DNA of 5,335 nucleotides from Muribaculaceae bacterium. Its GTDB lineage: Bacteria > Pseudomonadota > Alphaproteobacteria > Rs-D84. The notes beneath the pieces are model-generated. The model ran no database searches. It saw only the letters and a program-made list of their open reading frames with translations, and was not told where the DNA came from. A program made the position numbers and the translations under genes. Every line of letters begins with the position of its first letter. The stretch's first letter is position 1. The stretch spans positions 1 to 5,335 of the forward strand of contig JAMPEH010000004.1 of assembly GCA_023665245.1 (NCBI GenBank). The letters are read 5' to 3'. Of this stretch, positions 1-4,862 are shown piece after piece.

Positions 1-24
1 CCCGAATTAAGACGTTTCCTTTAA

Positions 25-48
25 TTTTGCCCCACTTTTTGCCCCGCT
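25..48. repeat. 12-bp tandem direct repeat (TTTTGCCCC[A/G]CT x2)
   Basis: Two adjacent 12-bp units, TTTTGCCCCACT at 25-36 and TTTTGCCCCGCT at 37-48, differ at one base. They stand out as C-rich blocks in AT-rich DNA and lie outside any gene I can support. Short direct repeats like this near the end of an integrative element can be arm-type binding sites for a tyrosine integrase. No integrase is visible in the window, so that role is inference. Confidence 0.55.
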
Positions 49-129
49 CGTTTGCAAGTGGATGATTTTCAGTGTGGGTGGTGGAGCTGGAGGCTCATGA
101 ACCAAAAGAATTATTACTTTTATATTCAG

Positions 130-141
130 TGAGTTAACTCA
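130..141. promoter_or_regulatory. 12-bp perfect palindrome TGAGTTAACTCA
   Basis: The sequence TGAGTTAACTCA equals its own reverse complement and lies in the non-coding left region, downstream of the leftward promoter. It could be the operator of a dimeric regulator. Its core, GTTAAC, resembles the half-sites of the inverted repeat at 297-316. Chance cannot be excluded for a 12-bp AT-rich palindrome. Confidence 0.3.
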
Positions 142-159
142 ACTTAAAATCTTATGTCC

Positions 160-180
160 AATAAAAAGTCCAACGGACTC
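160..180 (-). terminator. Intrinsic-terminator-like hairpin for leftward transcripts
   Basis: On the minus strand, AGTCC (179-175), loop GTT and GGACT (171-167) form a compact five-pair stem, followed directly by TTTTATT (166-160). This is the stem plus U-tract arrangement of an intrinsic terminator. On the plus strand the hairpin is followed by CTGCAATC, with no U-tract, so it should act only on leftward RNA. It lies only about 30-45 nt downstream of the start expected from the leftward promoter at 212-243. It would therefore act as an attenuator or end a very short RNA. Confidence 0.45.
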
Positions 181-211
181 TGCAATCTCTGTTTCAAGAC
201 CTTATGCACTG

Positions 212-243
212 CAAAAGTATGAAAAATGCGGAAGCTACACAAA
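212..243 (-). promoter_or_regulatory. Bacteroidetes-type promoter, leftward
   Basis: Read on the minus strand, TTTG (243-240) is followed after 20 bp by TACTTTTG (219-212). This matches the Bacteroidetes primary sigma factor pattern TTTG / TAnnTTTG at every defined position. Transcription would start near 204-208 and run left. No start codon with a usable reading frame follows inside the window (the ATG at 98 gives only nine codons). The target is therefore a gene beyond the left edge or a short RNA ending at 160-180. The start-distal ends of this promoter and the rightward one face each other across 15 bp. Confidence 0.55.
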
Positions 244-258
244 TTTTTACTTTCAAAA

Positions 259-291
259 TTTGGAATGCTCGGAATAATCGTTGTACCTTTG
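259..291 (+). promoter_or_regulatory. Bacteroidetes-type promoter for the HTH-vapE module
   Basis: TTTG at 259-262 and TACCTTTG at 284-291 are separated by 21 bp, matching the Bacteroidetes promoter consensus exactly. The transcript would start near 296-300 and carry a leader of about 200 nt before the first gene at 497. It is the only good rightward promoter I found ahead of the two coupled plus-strand genes, so it most likely drives both. Confidence 0.65.
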
Positions 292-296
292 CAACT

Positions 297-316
297 GGTT
301 AAGCACTGGATTAACC
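297..316. promoter_or_regulatory. Inverted repeat at the rightward start site, possible operator
   Basis: GGTTAA (297-302) and TTAACC (311-316) are perfect inverted half-sites with an 8-bp spacer, lying over the expected transcription start of the rightward promoter. The pentamer ACTGG also occurs three times here, at 294, 305 and 318. The position suits a repressor site, for example for autoregulation by the HTH protein encoded at 497. That link is inference from location only. Confidence 0.35.
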
Positions 317-356
317 GACTGGAAATTTATTGATAACCACATCAACTAACAACCAG

Positions 357-423
357 CACTCAACATATAACATACAACATTCCTCAAACAACAAACTCTC
401 ACACAACAATCATCACATAACAA
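357..423 (+). promoter_or_regulatory. G-free, C-containing leader segment (possible Rho loading site)
   Basis: These 67 bases contain no G and about 22 C, with A making up most of the rest. They lie inside the long leader of the rightward transcript. A stretch rich in C and poor in G is the usual signature of an unstructured RNA where Rho can load. Here it lies just ahead of a seven-codon reading frame and a hairpin. The composition is directly visible. The regulatory meaning is inferred, and the segment may simply be an unstructured leader. Confidence 0.35.
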
Positions 424-426
424 GAA

Positions 427-450
427 ATGTTAAGCAATAAGTGCCAGTGA
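427..450 (+). CDS. Possible seven-codon leader peptide (MLSNKCQ)
   Basis: An ATG at 427, preceded by the A-rich sequence AACAAGAA typical of Bacteroidetes translation starts, opens a frame reading MLSNKCQ and stopping at TGA 448-450. It lies 46 bases upstream of the HTH gene, in a different frame. The stop codon touches the base of a possible hairpin (450-486) that ends just before the HTH start. A leader peptide plus hairpin is a known way to control downstream translation in Bacteroides elements. A frame this short is expected by chance, so support rests on position alone. Confidence 0.2.
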   Translation: MLSNKCQ

Positions 451-486
451 ATAATATTCACAAGCCATCCAGTGGGGCTTATTATT
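450..486 (+). promoter_or_regulatory. Bulged leader hairpin before the HTH gene
   Basis: AAGCC (462-466) pairs with GGCTT (476-480) around a nine-base loop. The stem can extend as AATAAT (450-455) with ATTATT (481-486), leaving a six-base bulge on the 5' side. The 3' arm ends ten bases before the ATG at 497, so folding could affect ribosome access. There is no U-tract directly after it strong enough for a clear terminator. Regulatory function is inferred. Confidence 0.3.
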
Positions 487-496
487 TTCTTGTAAA

Positions 497-709
497 ATGA
501 ATAATAAAATTCTTAATGAAGATTTAAACAAAGAAAAGTTTACCTTGTATGACCTCGTTGATTTAGCGAGATTTTTCAAAGTTTCCAAAAGGACTCTTTT
601 TAATTGGAGGGCAAAAGGTATTATCAACCTCATAGAGTTCGGAGGCAGGTTGTATATGACCCAAGCGATGTTAGAGGCACATATTCAGCAGAGAGGAGGT
701 GTAATATGA
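497..709 (+). CDS. Small helix-turn-helix DNA-binding protein (MerR/excisionase-like)
   Basis: This 70-aa protein is little more than a winged helix-turn-helix. After a charged N-terminal tail (about residues 1-15), TLYDLVDLARFFKVS (16-30) gives the first helices, SKRTLFNWRAKGI (30-42) looks like the recognition helix, and INLIEFGGRLYMT (43-55) fits the wing. The pattern matches the HTH_17/excisionase-like family, whose members bind DNA as recombination directionality factors or transcription regulators. The ATG at 497 follows an A/T-rich region with no Shine-Dalgarno sequence, as is common in Bacteroidetes. No earlier in-frame start is apparent. Its stop overlaps the start of the ATPase gene (ATGA at 706-709), so the two should be co-translated. 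It could control excision, replication or its own promoter, and the sequence does not decide between these. Confidence 0.85.
   Translation: MNNKILNEDLNKEKFTLYDLVDLARFFKVSKRTLFNWRAKGIINLIEFGGRLYMTQAMLEAHIQQRGGVI
695..699 (+). promoter_or_regulatory. Ribosome binding site setting the vapE start at 706
   Basis: GGAGG lies six bases before the ATG at 706, inside the end of the HTH gene. It supports 706 over the earlier in-frame ATG at 604, which would place 34 residues of unrelated basic sequence in front of the family-like part and overlap the HTH gene by more than 100 bases. A second ATG follows at once at 709, so the start could be either of the two. Confidence 0.7.
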
Positions 710-1884
710 TGAATACGAACCCTCCACAAACAAATGAGGATGTTGAAATGCAGAGAGTTGGATTTAATTCCAATATTGAACAAATCCAAGCCTTTTTGAC
801 TGCAAATTATGAGTTCAAATTCAACTCAATTACCCAAAGACTTCTCGTAAGAATTAGGGGTACTGATGAACCGTTCCATTATCTGGAGAGCTACGAGTTC
901 AACACCATATTGAGAAAAATAAAAATCCAAAATATTGGATGCTCGAAAGATACCCTATTCATGATTTTAAGGTCGGATTTTGTGCAACAATTTGATCCTT
1001 ATACAAGCTACTTAACCAACTTGCCTGAGTGGGATGGTGTTGATTATATAGCACAATTAGCATCATCTGTCACTGTTACACAGCCTGCTCATTTTGAAAA
1101 GTGTCTGAAAAAATGGCTTGTAGGAATGGTTGCTGCCCTTTTGGATGAAAATGTAAGCAACCAAACAGCAATTATTTTCTCTGGAGCACAAGGTATTGGT
1201 AAAACCACGTGGTTCCATACTATTCTGCCAAAAGAGTTCCAAGAGTTCATTCACGAGGGATATGTACAGACAAAGGACAAAGAGTCTAGTGTCAAGCTGT
1301 CTGAATGTGTTTTAATTCTCATGGATGAACTTGAAAATCTGACAGAAAAGAATATTGACGGTGTGAAGCAGATGATGACTCAAAAAGGGACAAATCTCAG
1401 AAGAGCTTATACACCAATTACTCAATATTATAGGAGTAGAGCTTCATTCGCTGGCACAGTGAATAGAAAACACTTTCTAAAGGACTTGACAGGAAACAGG
1501 AGATTTTTGTGCTTTGAAGCCATAAACTTCAATTTACAGCACAATGTTCCTCATGATAAATTATTCTCGCAAGCAGTCTATCTGTTCAAAAATGGATTTC
1601 AATATTGGTTTGACCAAGATGAGATTGCAGAACTTGACAGGATGAATGCCGAATTTAGAGATATTTCGGTAGAGGAAGAGGCTTTTGTAAATCATTTTGA
1701 AGTTGGCGATTTGGAAGATGAAAGCTCCATGTTCTTAACAACAACTCAGATACATCAGCAATTAGTGCTTAAAACAGGACATAAGTCGTTGTCAATTCAA
1801 CAGCTCGGTCGTGTGCTTAGAGAGATGAAAGTGCCAAGACCCAAGAGAAATGGGGTGTACGGCTACTTAGTGAAAGCCAAATAA
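706..1884 (+). CDS. VapE-family P-loop ATPase, probable replicative helicase
   Basis: A 392-aa cytoplasmic ATPase resembling virulence-associated protein E, a family related to superfamily 3 replicative helicases of phages and mobile elements. The N-terminal region (about 20-125) ends in the family-typical LPEWDGVDYIAQLA (106-119). Walker A is GAQGIGKTT (160-168) and Walker B is VLILMDE (202-208). The segment TVNRKHFLKDLTGNRRF (251-267) carries the conserved asparagine and arginines expected for sensor or arginine-finger roles. The C-terminal part (about 336-390, ending GVYGYLV) looks like the DUF3874 domain of Bacteroidales VapE proteins. All catalytic motifs look intact. There is no N-terminal primase domain, and none is encoded beside it, so a primase would come from elsewhere in the element or the host. 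It is translationally coupled to the HTH gene. The likely role is unwinding or replicating the element after excision, which is inferred from the family. Confidence 0.88.
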   Translation: MMNTNPPQTNEDVEMQRVGFNSNIEQIQAFLTANYEFKFNSITQRLLVRIRGTDEPFHYLESYEFNTILRKIKIQNIGCSKDTLFMILRSDFVQQFDPYTSYLTNLPEWDGVDYIAQLASSVTVTQPAHFEKCLKKWLVGMVAALLDENVSNQTAIIFSGAQGIGKTTWFHTILPKEFQEFIHEGYVQTKDKESSVKLSECVLILMDELENLTEKNIDGVKQMMTQKGTNLRRAYTPITQYYRSRASFAGTVNRKHFLKDLTGNRRFLCFEAINFNLQHNVPHDKLFSQAVYLFKNGFQYWFDQDEIAELDRMNAEFRDISVEEEAFVNHFEVGDLEDESSMFLTTTQIHQQLVLKTGHKSLSIQQLGRVLREMKVPRPKRNGVYGYLVKAK

Positions 1885-1897
1885 ATATGCAAAAAGG

Positions 1898-1938
1898 CTT
1901 ACCTTGCTTACCTGATGATTTCGGGTAAGTAGGGTAAG
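1898..1938. terminator. 15-bp hairpin between converging transcripts, likely bidirectional terminator
   Basis: CTTACC-TTG-CTTACC (1898-1912) pairs with GGTAAG-TAG-GGTAAG (1924-1938) around an 11-base loop. In rightward RNA the middle triplets pair through two G-U wobbles and one A-U, giving a continuous 15-pair stem followed by TTGTTTT. In leftward RNA the same positions become two C-A mismatches, so the stem is weaker, but it is followed by CCTTTTTG, a better U-tract. It starts 14 bases after the VapE stop and lies 25 bases beyond the restored end of the leftward operon, as expected for a shared terminator. Confidence 0.7.
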
Positions 1939-2153
1939 TTGTTTTACAAATTCAACGGTATCTTATAGTATCTTCTCCAATTCCTTCTTGTTCACACAAA
2001 TACTATCAATTCTATTGTAAGAAATGGTTGCAGTGTCATATGTCAAATGGTCTATGGTGAATGTTTCATATGTCAATAACTTTACCGTAAAAGTATTCAA
2101 TGTATGCCAAACGACCTTATACTCTTGGATGGAATTATTAGGTCTGTAAATGG

Positions 2154-2666
2154 TTAATGTGTCATTCTGGAGGTGATAAGTGTAATAAAATGTTGTATCA
2201 CCATTGGCAAAATATTTTCTTCATCAAATTCAATGATTGGAGCAATAAATGTCACAGAATCTGTTGAAGCCATGTTGTCTGACCTTTCCCAATAACCAAC
2301 CAAATCCTCATAGGTATATTTATAATTGGTATTAGAGCCTATTGGTTGTGGATGGTATTCATGGGGCCAATGCTCTGTTCTTAATTCAAGTAAGTCATTT
2401 CCGAAGATGCAGAGAAAAATTGTTATTGTCAGGTATATTCCCCATATAAATATAGTTACAATCCTATTTGGCTTGCCAATAAATACGGATATAAATGCCC
2501 ACACAACACCTATTGCTATAAACAGAAAAATATCCACACTGGTTATTGGCCTATAGTAGATTATGGCTGCACATTCTCCTTTTGCAACATAGTGAGTGCA
2601 CAAAATTACAAATGCAAGGAGTAGAAAAGAGAGAAAAGCTATGATTTGCAACAATATAGCCTTCAC
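2154..2666 (-). CDS. Membrane protein, 5' reading frame of the frameshifted gene (170 aa as it stands)
   Basis: As the sequence stands, this frame encodes 170 aa starting with GTG at 2666-2664. No ATG is available before the membrane segments, and the previous gene stops seven bases upstream. Three hydrophobic segments are clear, at about 3-24, 43-63 and 69-89. MK at the N-terminus and GKPNR (64-68) between segments two and three suggest N-inside topology with everything after residue 90 outside. The last 20 residues (after E150) come from the wrong frame and should not be used for family searches. It is the last gene of the leftward operon. No known family is recognised for the membrane part. 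Confidence 0.55.
   Translation of the reverse strand: MKAILLQIIAFLSFLLLAFVILCTHYVAKGECAAIIYYRPITSVDIFLFIAIGVVWAFISVFIGKPNRIVTIFIWGIYLTITIFLCIFGNDLLELRTEHWPHEYHPQPIGSNTNYKYTYEDLVGYWERSDNMASTDSVTFIAPIIEFDEENILPMVIQHFITLITSRMTH
2215..2218 (-). other. Frameshift position (A4 run where A5 restores the gene)
   Basis: On the minus strand the sequence GAAGAAAATATTTTGCC needs one more A to keep a single open frame through to 1963. Before this point only the 2666 frame reads as protein, and after it only the shifted frame does. A four-base run is short for phase variation. Confidence 0.65.
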
Positions 2667-2673
2667 AATAAAC

Positions 2674-3081
2674 TTATATTTTGATTATTGAAATATCATA
2701 TTTTTCATGATTAATTCTTCGCCATTTTCTCAAAATGACTTTATCCATATCCAGCCTACTTCCTATGTCAAGTTTAATGCCCTCGGCTAAAGGGATGAAT
2801 GTTGAAGCACCTGTCTTCAACTGAAATTTGACCAATAGTGAGCCTTTATCTGCCTTTATGATTTCAAGAAATAATAACTGATGCTTCTCGTCCTCTGTCA
2901 GTAGGCGCGTATCTACAATAATCCATTCTTCAGGTGCTGGTTCATCTGCGGCTATTGCAGGTTCAGATAAAGATGATTCCTTCTTGCGAAATGCACCATC
3001 TTTCCATTTAGTCCATAAGATAAAGAGCATAAAAATCCCCCAACCAATCAGAATGGTTATCCACGAAGTTTCTTCATCCAT
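2674..3081 (-). CDS. Single-pass membrane protein of unknown function (135 aa)
   Basis: I do not recognise a family. An acidic N-terminus (MDEETSW) is followed by one membrane segment (about 7-24) and then a basic stretch, KWKDGAFRKK (25-34). By the positive-inside rule the N-terminus is outside and the rest cytoplasmic. Residues 35-52 are rich in Ala, Pro and Glu and look like a flexible linker. The remaining 80 residues form a mixed domain with strand-like segments (EEWIIVDTRLL, SLLVKFQL, DKVILRKWRRI). The ATG at 3081 is supported by a GGAGG site nine bases upstream. It overlaps the end of the 251-aa gene by 8 bp and lies seven bases before the next gene, so it is an operon member. A cytoplasmic domain would be on the same side of the membrane as the protease encoded upstream. 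Confidence 0.78.
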   Translation of the reverse strand: MDEETSWITILIGWGIFMLFILWTKWKDGAFRKKESSLSEPAIAADEPAPEEWIIVDTRLLTEDEKHQLLFLEIIKADKGSLLVKFQLKTGASTFIPLAEGIKLDIGSRLDMDKVILRKWRRINHEKYDISIIKI

Positions 3082-3829
3082 GAATATTGTCCTCCAATTG
3101 TTTTACTTTATTTATCCATTGAGAGCCATAGGAGTATATGAAGAATACTACCCATGTCATAATTGGAATTGCCAAAAGCCAAGATCCAAGAGTTATCTCA
3201 TGATGTATCCAATAACCATCATACCCTCTATCATCATAAGGGGCAAGTATGTCATTTAGAATTACAACTATTGTTGAAATCACAATAGTTCCTGCATAGA
3301 CAGGCACAAAAGTTTTCAATAGAGCCTTTCTCAATTCGTACTTGTTAGGAAATGAGTTGAATAACCCTATCTTTTGTAGTAGAGGTAGTAATAAGTAGTC
3401 TTCATCTTCTGATGGAGTTTTTCTCCAGAGTAGATAAAGATACCATACCATCACTATCAAGAAAAAAGGAACATAGAAAATGGCATTGTATTCATAATTT
3501 AGCCCTATTATACATCCCCATAGAGTTGTACATACACATACAATAAAAATTGATATTCCAATCTTTTTCCATTGTATCTTATGTAGTACAGCCTCTTTGG
3601 AATTTTTCTCTATAGTAAGCTTAACTTCGGCTACTGAATTTTTGCCTTGTTGAAGTTTCTTACCAATTGTTAGGCACAGTATACCTATTAGAATGAATGC
3701 AATCAGGCCTATTGTAGAGTAGATTGGGTCAAACATGCCATGAATAGCTAAGTTTATTCCTCCGACACCTCCACAAAAGAATGCTAAGTAGCCTATGATT
3801 TTAAGTATGATTGAAGCGAATTTCCTCAT
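3074..3829 (-). CDS. Six-segment integral membrane protein of unknown function (251 aa)
   Basis: I do not recognise a family. Hydrophobic segments lie at about 6-30, 36-55, 90-110, 116-134, 173-193 and 211-232. Basic residues at 57-63 (KKLQQGK) and 87-89, and the charged region 136-172, fall on the cytoplasmic side. The acidic loop with PYDDRGYDGYW (about 197-207) lies outside. The first third has the same plan as the start of the 343-aa neighbour: MRK, two membrane segments, a glycine-basic turn, then a Trp-Lys-rich approach to a third segment (IQWKKIGISIFIV against IGWGKVIVWFFIV). This suggests a shared ancestral module. No transporter or enzyme motif is visible. It begins one base after the stop of the 343-aa gene and overlaps the next gene by 8 bp. 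Confidence 0.82.
   Translation of the reverse strand: MRKFASIILKIIGYLAFFCGGVGGINLAIHGMFDPIYSTIGLIAFILIGILCLTIGKKLQQGKNSVAEVKLTIEKNSKEAVLHKIQWKKIGISIFIVCVCTTLWGCIIGLNYEYNAIFYVPFFLIVMVWYLYLLWRKTPSEDEDYLLLPLLQKIGLFNSFPNKYELRKALLKTFVPVYAGTIVISTIVVILNDILAPYDDRGYDGYWIHHEITLGSWLLAIPIMTWVVFFIYSYGSQWINKVKQLEDNIHG
3091..3095 (-). promoter_or_regulatory. Ribosome binding site for the 135-aa gene
   Basis: Minus-strand GGAGG at 3095-3091 lies nine bases before the ATG at 3081, inside the last codons of the 251-aa gene. It supports the chosen start and the 8-bp gene overlap. Confidence 0.5.
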
Positions 3830-3830
3830 G

Positions 3831-4862
3831 TCATTTGAAGTTTAAATATTTAGGTAGTTGTGTAATGTCTCTTATTTCTTTGTGAGAGAATACAATATCA
3901 CAACTATCCGTCTTGTTTGGATTAACATATCTGTAAATCAGATTAAAATTTCCCACAGCACACATATCCATGTTGGCTTTTGATGTAGGGTCAGAATATA
4001 GCTCCTTCAAAATCTCCATTCTGTTTTCTTTGGTATTGGCAGATACTATTTCTGATATACTCATTGACTCTCCAACCTCCACTCTATAAACAAGATTGTC
4101 TGAATCGCAGAATATGTCTGTAAGCATCATTTCTTCATCCAGTTTCAATGGCAAAGTATTCCCATCATCCTCTATTTGCCATTCAAGTATTTCTTTCATG
4201 GCTTCTGTTGGGTTATCTTTAGCCTTTTTCAAGAGTGTTTTTAACTCTCCATTAGTTACAGATATTTCAAATTTATCACCAATATTGGAAATGATAATGA
4301 ACTTAATGCCATAACCATTCTCTATTATAGAGTTCATAAATTTATCCCCATTACCATTCTGACCATTTAATAAAGAGGAAGATAGGACTATAACCCTCTT
4401 GTATTCAGCTGGCGCAGATGAAATTCTATCAAGGTTTATATATTTTGAGTCATACTTCAATGTATAAACTACCTGTTTGTCAATGGCCTTTATGGAAATG
4501 ATATTACCTACACCTCCTGCAACAGGGATAGGACATTCTTTATTGGCTCTCTTTACTTGTCCCTCAAAGGTACTTTCTGAAACAGATAGCAATATCCTGC
4601 CAATAGATGCTACTCCTATCATCACAATGAAGAACCAAACTATGACCTTGCCCCATCCAATCTCTTTATATTTTACTCCTTTTTCTAAGGCTCTTTTCCC
4701 CTTGTATCTGCCTAAGAAAAATAATCCACTGCCTAAGATTAGCATAGTGCAGGCAGATATTATTATCTCCATATCTATGTTATCGGTTCGTACAAAATTT
4801 GAAATAGATACTATTATCTGTATCAAGCCTATAACCATTAGAATTATACCAAGTTTTCTCAT
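3831..4862 (-). CDS. Membrane protein with tandem periplasmic domain duplication (343 aa)
   Basis: I do not recognise a family. Three membrane segments (about 4-24, 31-50, 71-93) precede a 250-residue soluble region. The basic stretch GRYKGKRALEKGVKYK (51-66) between segments two and three should be cytoplasmic, which puts the C-terminal region in the periplasm. That region seems to contain two copies of one fold, at about 108-206 and 234-330. Each starts with a proline-containing strand (CPIPV, LPLKL), then D-x-x-VVYTL or D-x-LVYRV, a helical stretch, and a strand pair (GIKFIIISN...DKFEISV against NFNLIYRYV...SCDIVF). The spacer 207-233 is helical and charged. The start overlaps the stop of the protease gene (ATGA at 4862-4859), implying coupled translation. 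A sensing or binding role for the periplasmic part would fit, but nothing shows it. Confidence 0.82.
   Translation of the reverse strand: MRKLGIILMVIGLIQIIVSISNFVRTDNIDMEIIISACTMLILGSGLFFLGRYKGKRALEKGVKYKEIGWGKVIVWFFIVMIGVASIGRILLSVSESTFEGQVKRANKECPIPVAGGVGNIISIKAIDKQVVYTLKYDSKYINLDRISSAPAEYKRVIVLSSSLLNGQNGNGDKFMNSIIENGYGIKFIIISNIGDKFEISVTNGELKTLLKKAKDNPTEAMKEILEWQIEDDGNTLPLKLDEEMMLTDIFCDSDNLVYRVEVGESMSISEIVSANTKENRMEILKELYSDPTSKANMDMCAVGNFNLIYRYVNPNKTDSCDIVFSHKEIRDITQLPKYLNFK

Larger units (their letters stand above)
1963..2666 (-). pseudogene. Frameshifted gene: membrane protein with lipocalin-like C-terminal domain
   Basis: The whole gene spans two frames. Up to codon 150 (GAA at 2219-2217) it reads in the frame starting at 2666. 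From there a second frame stays open for 84 codons and stops at TAA 1965-1963. Restoring one A in the run AAAA (plus-strand TTTT, 2215-2218) joins them as DEEKYFANGDTTFYY and gives 234 aa. The joined domain begins DLVGYWERSD (about 121-130) and continues with alternating polar and hydrophobic strands such as TTFYYTYHLQNDTLTIY. This resembles lipocalin-like beta-barrel domains common in Bacteroidales envelope proteins. The charge pattern of the membrane segments puts the domain in the periplasm. The gene may be inactivated by mutation, or the lost base may be a sequencing error. The local sequence is not a classical X-XXY-YYZ slippery site. The domain assignment is by pattern only. Confidence 0.72.

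Noticed and set aside
1..24. Plus-strand tail reading PELRRFL then TAA, possibly the end of an integrase gene.
   Set aside because: Seven codons are too few to identify a frame or gene; another frame through the same bases is equally open until about position 65.
81..105. Minus-strand GAGCCTCCAGCTCCACCA resembles the 3' end of a tRNA and could be an attachment-site remnant.
   Set aside because: The T-arm does not fold, no tRNA body is present, and no matching copy is seen elsewhere in the window.
430..633. Minus-strand 67-codon frame.
   Set aside because: It lies opposite the leader and the well-supported HTH gene, and its protein has no domain-like pattern; treated as a shadow.
604..705. 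34-residue N-terminal extension of the VapE gene from the ATG at 604.
   Set aside because: It overlaps the HTH gene in another frame, and GGAGG sits correctly before the ATG at 706.
2210..2222. Programmed -1 ribosomal frameshift joining the two parts of the lipocalin-like gene.
   Set aside because: The sequence does not form a standard X-XXY-YYZ slippery heptamer in the right phase; a lost base is simpler.
2601..2608. Minus-strand TAATTTTG as an internal promoter in the last operon gene.
   Set aside because: No TTTG element at the right distance, and it lies within coding sequence.
4565..4592. Minus-strand TACCTTTG (4572-4565) as an internal promoter in the 343-aa gene.
   Set aside because: It lies in coding sequence, and the nearest upstream TTG is only 17 bp away, short for this promoter class.
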